Positions 26,798 through 36,371 are shown, counted from the stretch's first letter. The stretch: DNA of 64,000 bases from Morganella morganii (GCF_019402645.1 NZ_VKKS01000001.1:1030901-1094900), one strand, 5' to 3'. Notes: generated by a model from the letters alone, not told the origin. A program made the numbers and translations.

Positions 26798-28198
26798 ATG
26801 TCAGAAGTACAGCAGGAGCAGACGCTCAAGCGCGGGTTAAAAAACAGACACATACAGCTTATTGCATTGGGTGGTGCTGTGGGGACGGGGCTGTTTCTGG
26901 GAACAGCCACAACGATTCAGATGGCAGGGCCTTCTGTCCTGCTCGGCTACGCAGTTGCCGGATTTATCGCGTTTCTGATCATGCGCCAGCTCGGCGAAAT
27001 GGTGGCGGAAGAGCCGGTTACAGGGTCATTCAGCCACTTTGCGCATAAATACTGGTGCGGTTTTGCCGGCTTTTTATCCGGCTGGAACTACTGGGCGATG
27101 TTTGTTCTGGTTGGTATGGCGGAACTGACGGCGGTCGGCGAATATATTAAATTCTGGTGGGATGTCCCGACCTGGGTCTCTGCGGCCGTCTTCTTTGTGC
27201 TGATAAACCTGGTGAACCTGGTAAACGTTAAAGTTTACGGGGAAACCGAATTCTGGTTTGCCATGATCAAAGTGGTGGCCATTCTCGGCATGATTGCCTT
27301 TGGTGCCTATTTGCTGATCAGCGGTAACGGCGGCCCGCAGGCGTCAGTCAGTAACCTCTGGGAGTTCGGCGGGTTTATGCCGCACGGCTGGGGCGGTCTT
27401 ATCTTCGCGATGGCGATCATTATGTTTTCCTTCGGCGGTCTTGAGCTGGTCGGTCTGGCCGCGGCAGAAGCAGAAAACCCGCGCTACAGTATTCCGAAAG
27501 CCATTAATCAGGTGGTTTATCGTATTCTGATTTTCTATATCGGTTCTATTACCGTTATCCTTTCACTCTATCCGTGGACAAAAATTGTCGAGAACGTCAG
27601 CCCGTTTGTGCTGATCTTCCGTGAAATAGGGCATGCCTTTGGTGCAGCCGATTCTGTACAGGGCAATATCAACCTGTGGATTGCGCATGTGCTGAACGTG
27701 GTGGTACTGACTGCCGCACTCTCTGTTTACAACAGCGGTGTATACAGCAACAGCCGGATGCTTTACAGCCTGGCGCGCCAGGGCAATGCGCCGTCATTCC
27801 TGAAACGCATCAGTCCGCGGGGTGTGCCGGTTAACTCCATTATTCTGTCTGGTCTGGTCACCTCTGTGGGGATCCTGATCAACTACCTGCTGCCGAAAGA
27901 GGCATTTTCCCTGCTGATGTCGCTGGTAGTCACCACGCTGGTGATTAACTGGATTATGATTTGTATCTCCAACCTGAAATTCCGTCAGGCGAAGATGAAA
28001 GAGGGCGTGGAGCCGTTCTTTAAGGCACTGTGGTATCCGTGGGGGAACTATATCTGTCTCGTATTCCTGGCCTTTATCCTGGTGCTGATTGCCCTGATGG
28101 ACGGCCTGCGGATTTCTGTGATCCTGCTGCCGTTCTGGATCGGCTTCCTGTGGCTGACATACCGTTATTATGAACGCCGCCGTGCAGCGAGAGCATAA
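26798..28198 (+). CDS. pheP: phenylalanine/aromatic amino acid permease
   Basis: A 466-residue APC-superfamily (AAT family) permease with 12 membrane helices that imports amino acids with protons. It begins with the family signature LKRGLKNRHIQLIALGGAVG. It resembles E. coli PheP more than AroP in segments such as MFVLVGMAELTA, SVYNSGVYSNSRML and LINYLLPKEAFSLLM, so phenylalanine is the likely main substrate. The start has GAGG seven bases upstream. A terminator shared with pagP follows. Confidence 0.88.
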   Translation: MSEVQQEQTLKRGLKNRHIQLIALGGAVGTGLFLGTATTIQMAGPSVLLGYAVAGFIAFLIMRQLGEMVAEEPVTGSFSHFAHKYWCGFAGFLSGWNYWAMFVLVGMAELTAVGEYIKFWWDVPTWVSAAVFFVLINLVNLVNVKVYGETEFWFAMIKVVAILGMIAFGAYLLISGNGGPQASVSNLWEFGGFMPHGWGGLIFAMAIIMFSFGGLELVGLAAAEAENPRYSIPKAINQVVYRILIFYIGSITVILSLYPWTKIVENVSPFVLIFREIGHAFGAADSVQGNINLWIAHVLNVVVLTAALSVYNSGVYSNSRMLYSLARQGNAPSFLKRISPRGVPVNSIILSGLVTSVGILINYLLPKEAFSLLMSLVVTTLVINWIMICISNLKFRQAKMKEGVEPFFKALWYPWGNYICLVFLAFILVLIALMDGLRISVILLPFWIGFLWLTYRYYERRRAARA

Positions 28199-28217
28199 TC
28201 AGTTTTTCAGGCAATAA

Positions 28218-28243
28218 AAAACCGGGGGATCCCCGGTTTTTTT
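28218..28243. terminator. bidirectional terminator pheP / pagP
   Basis: AAAACCGGGG-GAT-CCCCGGTTTT with A and T tracts on both sides, between convergent genes. Confidence 0.92.
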
Positions 28244-28257
28244 ATGTTAAAAAATCC

Positions 28258-28863
28258 TTAAAACTGCCAGCGGGCCCACATAAACAAGACGTTACCGTTA
28301 TTATAGGTGCCCGGAATATAGGTTGCCTGAATCGCCAGGCGGTTATATTCCACGGATGCCAGCGGCAGCGGTACCGGAATCGGAATATAATGATAGTCAT
28401 CCCGCGCCGTCACACCGATAGTAAAGCCGATACCGGCTTTGAAGCCATCCTGCCCCTGCGGCATCCACATCTTCTGGAATCCGTAACCGACAATCGGTTC
28501 CCATTTGTTGTGTGAATCTTTAAATGCCATGGCGTACAGGCTGTGCCAGTCGTTATCCTCATCATAGTAGGATTTGCCGAATCCGGCACCCCATGGCTTT
28601 TCATTGTATTTATCCGTTTTTTCTTTGTCGTAGGTCAGGCGGTTATGCCATGTCCAGAACGGGATATATAAATCATACTGGTCAGATTGCCAGACATTGG
28701 TAATGTTCTGTTTAAATGTTCCCCACAGTCCTTCTGAAGCTGCTGCATTATTTGTGACGCTGTCACTTTTTGATGTGACCTGCTCCTGTGCTGCCGCGGG
28801 CTGTGCGGTCATCAGCAGAGAAGTGAGCGACAGAGCGCTGATTGTGGTTAAAGAAAGCTTCAT
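28258..28863 (-). CDS. pagP: lipid A palmitoyltransferase PagP
   Basis: PagP is an outer-membrane beta-barrel enzyme that moves palmitate from phospholipid to lipid A and so raises resistance to cationic peptides. The 201-residue precursor has a signal peptide ([20 protein letters not shown]...AAA). The catalytic residues are in place: His in [10 protein letters not shown] and Asp-Ser in [11 protein letters not shown]. The barrel closes with the aromatic end [13 protein letters not shown] six bases before the ATG at 28863 fixes the start; the frame up to 28884 is extra. In E. coli pagP and cspE are neighbours on one strand, while here they diverge. Confidence 0.95.
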   Translation of the reverse strand: MKLSLTTISALSLTSLLMTAQPAAAQEQVTSKSDSVTNNAAASEGLWGTFKQNITNVWQSDQYDLYIPFWTWHNRLTYDKEKTDKYNEKPWGAGFGKSYYDEDNDWHSLYAMAFKDSHNKWEPIVGYGFQKMWMPQGQDGFKAGIGFTIGVTARDDYHYIPIPVPLPLASVEYNRLAIQATYIPGTYNNGNVLFMWARWQF

Positions 28864-29342
28864 GAATGACTCCTGGTGTGACAATAATCATTTATCCTAA
28901 AACGATTATTTTGCGGATAACAAAGAATTATAATTAATAGATAACTATTATAATAACATAGATTTCATATTATTTTTGTACTGCTGGTACGGCTTAAATC
29001 TAAACAAAATATCAACGGAACCCGGTAATAGGCAGATTCTTAGTATGGAAATAATGAAGTAAAGCAGCTTATCGTTCTTGCAGGAAAGAAACAAAGTTGT
29101 AGTTTTTTTATATGTTCAAACACAAGCGGTTATCAATTTTGCGTATAAATTTATCGGAACATGTTATTAATATTTCTAAATATGTGCACCAGATCTTCCC
29201 GCTGAAAAAATCGCTTGATTTCCGACCTGTCCTATGTGATAACTCAAATGGGTAAACGAGGTACGCTTCTGTTTTTTAAGCAGTAACGACTAGTTTGTAT
29301 ATCGCCGGTTATCGGCAAATTTGTAGGATAGGAATTTTATCA
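28864..29342. promoter_or_regulatory. intergenic region pagP / cspE-like with long leader
   Basis: The 479 bases between the divergent genes are AT-rich on the pagP side. The last 120-150 bases before the cold-shock gene are less so and probably form the long 5' leader usual for csp genes. I see no ORF and no terminator hairpin. A PhoP box for pagP was looked for and not found convincingly. Confidence 0.5.
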
Positions 29343-29552
29343 ATGGCTAAACTTAAAGGCACCGTTAAGTGGTTTAACGAATCAAAAGGTTTTGGTTTCA
29401 TCACTCCAGCTGATGGCAGCAAAGACGTGTTCGTACACTTCTCTGCAATCATGACCGACGGTTTTAAAACACTTGCTGAAGGCCAACAAGTTGAATTTGA
29501 AGTGCAGGATGGTCCTAAAGGCCCAGCTGCTGCCAACGTCACTAAAGCATAA
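29343..29552 (+). CDS. cspE: cold-shock protein, CspE/CspC type
   Basis: The 69-residue protein is a single cold-shock (OB-fold) domain with both RNA-binding motifs, KGFGFITP (RNP1) and VFVHFSAI (RNP2). It acts as an RNA chaperone and transcription antiterminator. The sequence mixes features of CspC ([18 protein letters not shown]) and CspE. Its position beside pagP, as in E. coli, favours cspE. The ATG at 29343 gives the family start [11 protein letters not shown]; the frame upstream to 29295 is rejected. A terminator lies 110 bases downstream, so the mRNA has a long 3' UTR. Confidence 0.9.
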   Translation: MAKLKGTVKWFNESKGFGFITPADGSKDVFVHFSAIMTDGFKTLAEGQQVEFEVQDGPKGPAAANVTKA

Positions 29553-29662
29553 TTATCTCCGGCAGCAATAACTGCCCCTGATAGTTGGTTTTACCAGCGT
29601 GGTCAACGCGACAGCCTGATAGCCGTTTTAACAACGAGTGTATATCACTGACGCAAATTCAG

Positions 29663-29695
29663 ACCCTGTGCCCTTGCGGGCATGGGGTTTTTTTA
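29663..29695 (+). terminator. terminator downstream of the cold-shock gene
   Basis: ACCCTGTGCCC-TTGC-GGGCATGGGGT pairs over 11 bases with two G-U pairs, followed by T7. Confidence 0.9.
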
Positions 29696-29777
29696 TTGCC
29701 TGTTCTGCGGTGGTTTCCTGTCACCGGATGCGTATAATTCACTATACAGAGCGGTACAGTAAAGCAGGAGATATCAG

Positions 29778-30575
29778 GTGAGAATCAACGCATTAACCAT
29801 TGCAGGGACTGATCCGGGCGGCGGCGCGGGTATTCAGGCGGATTTAAAAACCTTTTCCGCACTGGGCGTTTACGGCACCACAGTGATAACGGCGCTGGTG
29901 GCACAAAACACCTGTGGCGTAAACTCTGTTCATTCCGTCCCGCCGGAATTTGTCGGGGTGCAACTGGATGCGGTACTGACCGATGTCAGAATTGACAGTG
30001 CCAAGATTGGCATGTTGTCTGACGGCGGCGTGATCTGCACGGTGGCCGAAAAATTGCGTCAGTACCCGGTACCGTATGTGGTGCTGGATACGGTAATGCT
30101 GGCGAAAAGCGGTGATCCGCTGCTGAAAGCCGAAGCGGTTGATTTACTCATATCTGAATTATTACCTCACGTTTCGATTATCACCCCCAATCTTCCCGAA
30201 GCGGCCGCATTGCTGAAAACAGCTGTTGCCACAGATGAAAAAATGATGCAGCAGCAGGGTGAGGCACTGATGTCTGCCGGGGCAAACGCTGTTCTGCTGA
30301 AAGGCGGACACCTGGATAATGCCGAAAGCCCTGACTGGCTGTTTCTGCCGGAAGGCTGTCATCGTTTTACTTCTGTCCGCATTCCGACCAAAAACAGTCA
30401 CGGTACCGGCTGCACATTATCTGCGGCAATGGCGGCATTACGGCCGCAGTGTGCAGACTGGGCGGAAACCACAGAGGCGGCGAAACAGTATCTGCACGGG
30501 GCACTGGCGGCAGCGGACAGCCTCGAAGTGGGGCACGGGCATGGCCCGGTTCACCATTTTTATCAGTGGTGGTGA
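29778..30575 (+). CDS. thiD: hydroxymethylpyrimidine/phosphomethylpyrimidine kinase
   Basis: ThiD phosphorylates HMP and HMP-P in thiamine synthesis. The 265-residue ribokinase-fold protein shows the N-terminal TIAGTDPGGGAGIQADLKTF (residues 7-26), GVYGTTVITALVAQNT, and the ATP/anion-hole motif NSHGTGCTLSAAMA (about residues 210-223). The start is GTG with CAGGAG seven bases upstream. rluF follows after 48 bases on the same strand. No TPP riboswitch is visible in the 80 bases before the gene. Confidence 0.96.
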   Translation: MRINALTIAGTDPGGGAGIQADLKTFSALGVYGTTVITALVAQNTCGVNSVHSVPPEFVGVQLDAVLTDVRIDSAKIGMLSDGGVICTVAEKLRQYPVPYVVLDTVMLAKSGDPLLKAEAVDLLISELLPHVSIITPNLPEAAALLKTAVATDEKMMQQQGEALMSAGANAVLLKGGHLDNAESPDWLFLPEGCHRFTSVRIPTKNSHGTGCTLSAAMAALRPQCADWAETTEAAKQYLHGALAAADSLEVGHGHGPVHHFYQWW

Positions 30576-30623
30576 TATCGCACGATAATTCGTGTATATT
30601 GCGCGCTTTTCAGGGGGGAAGAT

Positions 30624-31517
30624 ATGGAAACGGGTTCATCTGTGCGTCTTAATAAATATATCAGCGAAAGCGGCATCTGCTCCCGCCGGGATGCAGACCG
30701 GTATATTGAACAGGGATTAGTGCTGATCAACGGCAAACGTGCAGCTATCGGCTCACAGGTTATGCCGGGTGATGTGGTTAAAGTCAACGGTCAACTGATT
30801 GAGGCGCGGGAGCAGGATGATCTGGTGCTGATTGCCCTCAATAAACCTGTGGGTATCGTCAGCACAACCGATGAAGGTGAGAAAGACAATATTGTTGATT
30901 TCGTCAACCACAGTACCCGTATTTTCCCGATCGGTCGTCTGGATAAAGACTCGCAGGGATTGATTTTTCTGACTAACCACGGCGACCTGGTGAATAAAAT
31001 TCTGCGCGCCGGTAACGACCACCAGAAAGAGTATGTGGTGACGGTGAATAAACCGATCACCGATGATTTTATCCGCGGTATGGGCGCAGGAGTACCAATC
31101 CTCGGTACGGTGACCAAAAAATGTAAAGTGAAGCAGGAAGCGCCGTTTGTTTTCCGCATCACCCTGATTCAGGGGCTGAACCGTCAGATCCGCAGGATGT
31201 GTGAGTATTTCGGCTACGAAGTGATGAAGCTCGAGCGCGTCCGCATCATGAATATCAGCCTGACCGGAATTCCGGTGGGGGAATGGCGTGATCTAACGGA
31301 TGATGAGTTGGTTGAACTCTTTGATGCGATTGAAAAATCTTCATCTGAAGATAAAAAAATCAAAAAACCGGCAGCAAAACCGCAGAAGCGTGATAACAAA
31401 ATCAAAGTCGCACCGCCGGTTTATCCGGGATCAGACAAGCCGAAAAAGAAAGAGAGCGGCAATGATAATAACCGCCAGCGCTTTGCGCAGGCCGGGCGGA
31501 AGAAGAAGAAAAGATAA
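30624..31517 (+). CDS. rluF: 23S rRNA pseudouridine(2604) synthase
   Basis: RluF makes pseudouridine at position 2604 of 23S rRNA and can also modify tRNA-Tyr. The 297-residue protein has an N-terminal S4 domain ([20 protein letters not shown]), the RsuA-family catalytic motif [20 protein letters not shown] (Asp within GRLDKD) and [14 protein letters not shown]. The C-terminal tail of about 50 residues is very basic ([14 protein letters not shown]... ending GRKKKKR), as in E. coli RluF. The start has GGGGAAGAT upstream. Confidence 0.95.
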   Translation: METGSSVRLNKYISESGICSRRDADRYIEQGLVLINGKRAAIGSQVMPGDVVKVNGQLIEAREQDDLVLIALNKPVGIVSTTDEGEKDNIVDFVNHSTRIFPIGRLDKDSQGLIFLTNHGDLVNKILRAGNDHQKEYVVTVNKPITDDFIRGMGAGVPILGTVTKKCKVKQEAPFVFRITLIQGLNRQIRRMCEYFGYEVMKLERVRIMNISLTGIPVGEWRDLTDDELVELFDAIEKSSSEDKKIKKPAAKPQKRDNKIKVAPPVYPGSDKPKKKESGNDNNRQRFAQAGRKKKKR

Positions 31518-31663
31518 TTATCTGTTTGCTGAAAAGTGATTCGTGGTACAGGTAATAATGCGGATAACAGGCAGGCGCATGAGCGAGCAGGGATGTGTTT
31601 ACAGCGGCTTTTCGTTTTGCCCGTTATCAGCAGCTCCCCGGAACAAACAGGGAGCATAAAAAT

Positions 31664-31683
31664 CAGGCCGGTTATCCGGCCTG
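31664..31683. terminator. bidirectional terminator rluF / fbaB
   Basis: CAGGCCGG-TTAT-CCGGCCTG is an 8-base perfect stem. The U tract is better on the minus strand (GATTTTTATG), so it mainly serves fbaB. Confidence 0.8.
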
Positions 31684-31692
31684 TTCTGCATA

Positions 31693-32742
31693 TTAAGCAA
31701 TCGTGACTTTCTTATCGAGATACACATCCTGCACCGCATTAATCAGTGCCACCCCGTCTTTCATCGATTTCTTAAAGGCTTTACGGCCGAGGATCAGCCC
31801 CATGCCACCGGCACGTTTGTTGATCACCGCAGTGCGAACGGCATCCGCGAAGTCATTATTGCCGGATGCGCCGCCGGAGTTAATCAGCCCCGCACGACCC
31901 ATATAGCAGTTCGCCAGCTGATAACGGACCAGATCAATCGGGTTATCTGTGGTCAGTGTGCTGTAAACGCGCTCATCAGTATGGCTGAAGCCGATGGCTT
32001 TAAAGCCGCCGTTGTTTTCCGCCATTTTTTGTTTGACGATATCCGCGCCGATTGTAGCCGCAAGATGGTTTGCCTGACCGGTTAAATCCGCGCTGGCGTG
32101 ATAATCAACTCCGTCTTTTTTGAAGGCCGGGTTACGCAGGTAAGCCCACAGTACAGTCACCATACCCAGCTCATGAGCGCGTTCAAAAGCCGCTGAGATT
32201 TCCTCTATCTGACGGCGGGATTCCGGTGAACCGAAATAAATCGTTGCTCCGACAGCCACAGCTCCCATCTCAAAAGCCTGTTCAACGCTGGCGTACAGTG
32301 TCTGATCATACTGCGCGGGCAGGCTCAGGGTTTCATTGTGGTTGATTTTGACGAGGAACGGGATGCGGTGTGCATAGCGGCGGGCAACAGAAGCCAGTAC
32401 GCCGTAGGTGGAGGCAACACAGTTACAGCCCGCGTCAATGGCCAGCTCAACAATATTCTTCGGATCAAAATAGAGCGGGTTAGCCGCAAAGGAGGCGGCA
32501 GCGGAGTGCTCAACGCCCTGATCCACCGGCAGAATGGAGAGATAGCCGGTTCCCGCCAGACGGCCGTGATTAAACAGTGACTGCATGGAGCGCAGCACGG
32601 TATTCGGCCGGTTATTATCAATCATCACGCGGGTGACAAAGTCATCGCCCGGCAGATAAAGATTGTCTTTGGGAATGGTGGTGCAGGTATGTTCAAGAAG
32701 AGATGATGCATCATTGCCTAACAACTTAACGATATCAGTCAT
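31693..32742 (-). CDS. fbaB: class I fructose-bisphosphate aldolase (DhnA type)
   Basis: FbaB is the Schiff-base aldolase of the archaeal/DhnA type, used in gluconeogenic growth. The 349-residue protein matches E. coli FbaB (350). It shows [15 protein letters not shown], the barrel strands [10 protein letters not shown] and [19 protein letters not shown], the lysine strand GADIVKQKM and the phosphate-binding loop [13 protein letters not shown]. It has its own promoter region of about 60 bases and shares a terminator with rluF. Confidence 0.95.
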   Translation of the reverse strand: MTDIVKLLGNDASSLLEHTCTTIPKDNLYLPGDDFVTRVMIDNNRPNTVLRSMQSLFNHGRLAGTGYLSILPVDQGVEHSAAASFAANPLYFDPKNIVELAIDAGCNCVASTYGVLASVARRYAHRIPFLVKINHNETLSLPAQYDQTLYASVEQAFEMGAVAVGATIYFGSPESRRQIEEISAAFERAHELGMVTVLWAYLRNPAFKKDGVDYHASADLTGQANHLAATIGADIVKQKMAENNGGFKAIGFSHTDERVYSTLTTDNPIDLVRYQLANCYMGRAGLINSGGASGNNDFADAVRTAVINKRAGGMGLILGRKAFKKSMKDGVALINAVQDVYLDKKVTIA

Positions 32743-32805
32743 GGTATGTAAACTCCGATTCCTGTAGCGTGTTATAAAATTGTCACGGATTGTCGTGGAT
32801 TGTGT

Positions 32806-33699
32806 TTAAGATAACAACCCGCAGTGTGGCGGTAACCGGCACTGGATCGCTTCAGGCAGCACGGAAAAGGTGAATTGCTGACCAGTCAGCGGCTCGCCGT
32901 CGAGATTAAACACCATCTCATGTGCCGCGCTGATAGTGATCCGCGAGCTGCATTTCATGATGACGCCTTCCGCCCCGCCGTCATTAAAAAGGGTGTTCCG
33001 GAGTGAGCGCGGCCAGTTACGTTCCGGCAGAATGCTCAGGTTGAGCAGACCGTCGTTGATCAGCGCATCCGGACACAGTTTATGTCCGCCGCCTGCCTGA
33101 CAACCGTTACCGATACCGATAACCAGCGCGTCATCCTGCCAGTGAAAACCATCACAGCTGATGGTGCAGTGGTCGGCTTTCAGCAAATCGCTGCGGGTCA
33201 GTCCGTGGAGGAAATAAGCGGCACCGCCGAAGGTGCTTTTCAGGGTTTCCGGGGTATCGGTGGTAATTTTCGGGCCGAATCCGCCCGTGGCCATATTGAT
33301 GAAATAGCGGGATTCATTGACAGAGCCGATATCAATAGCGATCGCATTGCCTTTGACGGCCAGAAGCAGGGCTTTGGTTTTATCCGCAGGAATTCCGGCG
33401 GCAGTGGCAAAATCATTGGCGGTACCGAGTGGCAGAATGCCGAGAACAGGGCGTTTCTCCGCCGGATATGCCATCAGTGCGCTGCATACGGCATTAATCG
33501 TACCGTCGCCCCCTGCCGCAATTACGGTCGCCGCTTTCAGGTGATGTGCTTCACGGACAAAGCGCGGAATATCCTCCGGCTCCCACGTCACCCGCACCTG
33601 AATATCCTCACCGTTTTCCCGTAAGTGCCGGACAGCCTGACGAATACCGTCATCACCGGCACGTTTTCCGTTAAGAACGACTATATGCGTTTCTGCCAT
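32806..33699 (-). CDS. yegS: lipid kinase YegS-like
   Basis: The 297-residue protein belongs to the diacylglycerol-kinase catalytic family and resembles YegS, which phosphorylates phosphatidylglycerol in vitro. The nucleotide-binding motif AAGGDGTINAV is at about residues 61-71 and LPLGTANDFA at about 94-103. The catalytic-acid region near the C-terminus reads LINDGLLNLSILP. GGAG seven bases before the ATG at 33699 sets the start; the frame open to 33828 runs into the cyaR gene and is rejected. Confidence 0.93.
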   Translation of the reverse strand: MAETHIVVLNGKRAGDDGIRQAVRHLRENGEDIQVRVTWEPEDIPRFVREAHHLKAATVIAAGGDGTINAVCSALMAYPAEKRPVLGILPLGTANDFATAAGIPADKTKALLLAVKGNAIAIDIGSVNESRYFINMATGGFGPKITTDTPETLKSTFGGAAYFLHGLTRSDLLKADHCTISCDGFHWQDDALVIGIGNGCQAGGGHKLCPDALINDGLLNLSILPERNWPRSLRNTLFNDGGAEGVIMKCSSRITISAAHEMVFNLDGEPLTGQQFTFSVLPEAIQCRLPPHCGLLS

Positions 33700-33792
33700 A
33701 TCAGACTCCGTGTTCAGAATACGTCTTATTAAAGATAACAAACACGGGCGGATTATGCCGGGAAAAAAGGCGGAGAAAAAAGGGAAGGGCAC

Positions 33793-33881
33793 AAAAAGAA
33801 AAGGTTGGCTCAAGGGAGATTGAGCCAACCAAGGAGGTGGTTCCTGGTATTACATGTTGCATTTTAGTTCTTCATTTTCTT
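33793..33881 (-). ncRNA. cyaR: small regulatory RNA CyaR
   Basis: Read on the minus strand, the RNA contains ACCAGGAACCACCUCCUU, which matches the conserved anti-Shine-Dalgarno segment of E. coli CyaR base for base. It is followed by an 11-base stem GGUUGGCUCAA / UUGAGCCAACC closed by the same UCUCCC loop as in E. coli, then UUUUCUUUUU. The length from the inferred start is about 89 nt (87 in E. coli). TAATAT at 33892-33887 fits as -10. The position just downstream of trhP (yegQ) on the same strand is the E. coli arrangement. CyaR is an Hfq-dependent, cAMP-CRP-activated repressor of ompX, nadE and luxS mRNAs in E. coli. Confidence 0.95.
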
Positions 33882-33912
33882 GTCCGATATTACGAAATAA
33901 CCAAAGTGATTG

Positions 33913-33930
33913 TTGTGATCGGATTCGAAA
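33913..33930 (-). promoter_or_regulatory. CRP-cAMP binding site for cyaR
   Basis: TTGTGATC-N-rich half site and the weaker TCGAA half are arranged as TGTGA-N6-TCGAA, centred near 33921.5. That is about 40-41 bases before the inferred cyaR start, the class II position. It lies between the cyaR promoter and the trhP stop codon. Known activation of cyaR by CRP supports it. Confidence 0.7.
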
Positions 33931-33940
33931 ATTCAGAATA

Positions 33941-35332
33941 TTACCCGTTTGTGGCCGCCGCGTCAGTAAATTCCGGCATATGCGGATTACGGGTGCTGGT
34001 ACCCGGTAAGTTACGGATCAGCAAGGCAAATTCCAGGTTCACATCATCAGGTACCGGCAGATACACAATATGACCGTTACCCGGTGCGACGTCCGTGGCT
34101 TCCCCTTTGCGGTTATTCATGGCATCGAGGGTAAAGCTGATATTGCCGTTCGGGGTCATCAGTTCCAGGCTGTCGCCGACAGAGAATTTGTTTTTGACAT
34201 CCACTTCGGCCAGTCCGTTCACGCGGTTGCCGGTAAACTCGCCGACAAATTGCTGGGAATCGGAAACAGAATAACCGTATTCATAAGTCTGATATGAATC
34301 ATGAGTATGACGGCGCAGGAACCCTTCGGTATAACCGCGGTGTGCCAGGCCTTCCAGGGTGGTCAGCAGCGACGGATCAAACGGTTTCCCGGCAACGGCA
34401 TCATCAATGGCACGGCGGTAAACCTGTGCGGTGCGGGCACAGTAATAGAAGGATTTGGTACGACCTTCGATTTTCAGGGAGTGAACACCCATCTGTGTCA
34501 GCTTTTCGACATGCTCGATAGCCCGCAGATCTTTGGAGTTCATAATATAGGTGCCGTGTTCATCTTCAAACGCGGTCATATATTCGCCCGGCCGCTGTGC
34601 TTCCTCAATCAGGAACACTTTATCAGTCGGTGCCCCGGCGCCGAGGGTCGGCTCAATGTTTTTCACCGGAATCGGTTCCTGCTTGTGGACGATATTGCCG
34701 ATCACATCCTCTTTGCCTTCTTCCACTTTATATTCCCAGCGGCAGGCATTGGTGCAGGTACCCTGATTAGGGTCACGTTTGTTGATATAGCCGGAGAGCA
34801 GGCAGCGGCCGGAATAGGCCATGCACAGCGCGCCGTGAACAAAGACTTCAAGCTCAATTTCCGGTACATTTTTGCGGATATCAGCAATTTCTTCCAGTGA
34901 AAGCTCGCGGGAGAGGATCACCCGGGTCAGGCCCATCTGATGCCAGAATTTCACCGTTGCCCAGTTCACGGCGTTTGCCTGGACGGATAAATGAATATCC
35001 ATCTGCGGAAAATGTTCGCGCACCATCATAATCAGACCGGGGTCGGACATAATCAGCGCATCCGGACCCATGGCAATCACCGGCTCCAGATCACGGATAA
35101 AGGTTTTCAGTTTAGCGTTATGCGGGGCGATATTGACCACGACATAGAATTTTTTACCCAGTTCGTGGGCTTCCTGAATGCCTTTGGCGAGGTTTTCGTG
35201 GTTAAATTCGTTGTTACGGACACGCAGGCTGTAACGCGGCTGTCCGGCATAGACCGCATCCGCACCATAGGCGAACGCGTAGCGCATATTCTTCAGCGAG
35301 CCTGCCGGAGAGAGTAATTCGGGTGTAAACAT
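33941..35332 (-). CDS. trhP: tRNA 5-hydroxyuridine modification protein (U32 peptidase family)
   Basis: TrhP (YegQ) takes part in prephenate-dependent hydroxylation of U34 in tRNA. The 463-residue protein has the U32 family signature at the N-terminus (MFTPELLSPAGSLKNMRYAF) and the central E-x-F-x-H-G-A-x-C-x-x-x-S-G-x-C motif, here EVFVHGALCMAYSGRCLLSG, with the cysteines of a predicted Fe-S site (also CTNACRWEY). Size fits (453 in E. coli). cyaR follows downstream. Confidence 0.95.
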   Translation of the reverse strand: MFTPELLSPAGSLKNMRYAFAYGADAVYAGQPRYSLRVRNNEFNHENLAKGIQEAHELGKKFYVVVNIAPHNAKLKTFIRDLEPVIAMGPDALIMSDPGLIMMVREHFPQMDIHLSVQANAVNWATVKFWHQMGLTRVILSRELSLEEIADIRKNVPEIELEVFVHGALCMAYSGRCLLSGYINKRDPNQGTCTNACRWEYKVEEGKEDVIGNIVHKQEPIPVKNIEPTLGAGAPTDKVFLIEEAQRPGEYMTAFEDEHGTYIMNSKDLRAIEHVEKLTQMGVHSLKIEGRTKSFYYCARTAQVYRRAIDDAVAGKPFDPSLLTTLEGLAHRGYTEGFLRRHTHDSYQTYEYGYSVSDSQQFVGEFTGNRVNGLAEVDVKNKFSVGDSLELMTPNGNISFTLDAMNNRKGEATDVAPGNGHIVYLPVPDDVNLEFALLIRNLPGTSTRNPHMPEFTDAAATNG

Positions 35333-35550
35333 AATGTATTCCGATCTGAGTTCAAGTCAGAACCTTCCCCTGCGGGGGAGGCGTAATCAAGGCGATGGAT
35401 TCTAGCGCGTCATCCGCCCGGTATCAAATGAATTACTGAAAATGGCATGAATATCGGATAACGATTTGATATAGTTTCGTTAAATTCAGTGGCGCGGCGG
35501 ATAATCTCCCCAGCGTTATCATTTACTATAGTCTGTTACAGCGTGGATAT

Positions 35551-36312
35551 ATGGAAAAACGTCATATTGCAGTCTGGATTGGTCTGGTTCTTAACCTGAT
35601 TTTCCTGGGAATTATCTCTTATATACCGTCGGCTCTTGAGCCGTACCGGGATCAGCTGGATTATCAGACACAGCAACTGATTGAAGTCTTACCGTACGTG
35701 AAAATTCTGATGACCGGCGGGATAGCCGCACAGCTTGCCAGTCTGGCATTTCTGCGTAACCAGCCGAAATTCGGTCTGACTCTCGCCATGATTGGCGGCA
35801 TCATTTTTATTCCGCTGGGATTTATATTTATCGTCGGTTACCTCTACGACTATAACCGGGTGGTCTACCGTTCACTGAAAAGTATACCGAAACTGGCTCA
35901 ATTACCGTTTGAGGTACTGCTGAAATTTAATAAACAGCGTCAGATCAGCATGGCAGTGATGTATGGTGTGCTCGGTGTGGTGTTGCTGGTCATCGGTATG
36001 GACTTCGGCGGCATTATGGTTGCGGTGGGTATTGTGTTGCTGATTAACGCACGGCGTATCCGGTATTATCCGATGCTGGCGATTGTCGGCGATAACCTGT
36101 TGTTTACACCGGGGCAGTACGCCGTCTGTTATGAAGCACCACTGAGTGCTTTCACCGTGATAACAGACAGCCGCTCTGTGCTGAAACTGCATATCAGAAC
36201 AGCAGAACTGGATCGGACATTCCGTATTGCCAAAGCTGATTTATTACAGGATGAGCAAAATACACTCGATAAAATCCTGGCACGGCTGAAGCGTCCGTCA
36301 CTGATACAGTAA
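35551..36312 (+). CDS. inner-membrane protein of unknown function
   Basis: The 253-residue protein has two hydrophobic helices in the first third (residues 8-26 and 50-68), one around 74-98, and a paired hydrophobic stretch around 135-168. A soluble C-terminal domain of about 80 residues follows, with beta-strand character (LFTPGQYAVCYEAPLSAFTV). I do not recognise the family. It lies between trhP and baeR, where E. coli has yegP instead, is divergent from trhP and convergent with baeR. No start ribosome site is strong; ATG 35551 is the first in frame. Confidence 0.75.
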   Translation: MEKRHIAVWIGLVLNLIFLGIISYIPSALEPYRDQLDYQTQQLIEVLPYVKILMTGGIAAQLASLAFLRNQPKFGLTLAMIGGIIFIPLGFIFIVGYLYDYNRVVYRSLKSIPKLAQLPFEVLLKFNKQRQISMAVMYGVLGVVLLVIGMDFGGIMVAVGIVLLINARRIRYYPMLAIVGDNLLFTPGQYAVCYEAPLSAFTVITDSRSVLKLHIRTAELDRTFRIAKADLLQDEQNTLDKILARLKRPSLIQ

Positions 36313-36322
36313 TCAGAAAAAT

Positions 36323-36350
36323 AAAAAACGGCGGATATCCGCCGTTTTTT
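36323..36350. terminator. bidirectional terminator before baeR
   Basis: AAAAAACGGCGGATATCCGCCGTTTTTT is a near-complete palindrome with A and T tracts, placed between convergent genes. Confidence 0.93.
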
Positions 36351-36371
36351 ATATCTGTCCGGCCGGTGCTC

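Noticed and set aside
28880-28990. PhoP box for pagP
   Set aside because: GTTAT repeats are present but spaced 12 bases and do not fit the GTTTA-N6-GTTTA pattern with 11-base period.
31558-31660. 33-codon frame between rluF and fbaB
   Set aside because: No ribosome site, arginine/serine-rich random-looking product, and it ends at the terminator.
33837-34073. 78-codon plus-strand frame next to trhP
   Set aside because: It lies across the CyaR gene and antisense to the trhP end; there is no ribosome site and no family pattern.
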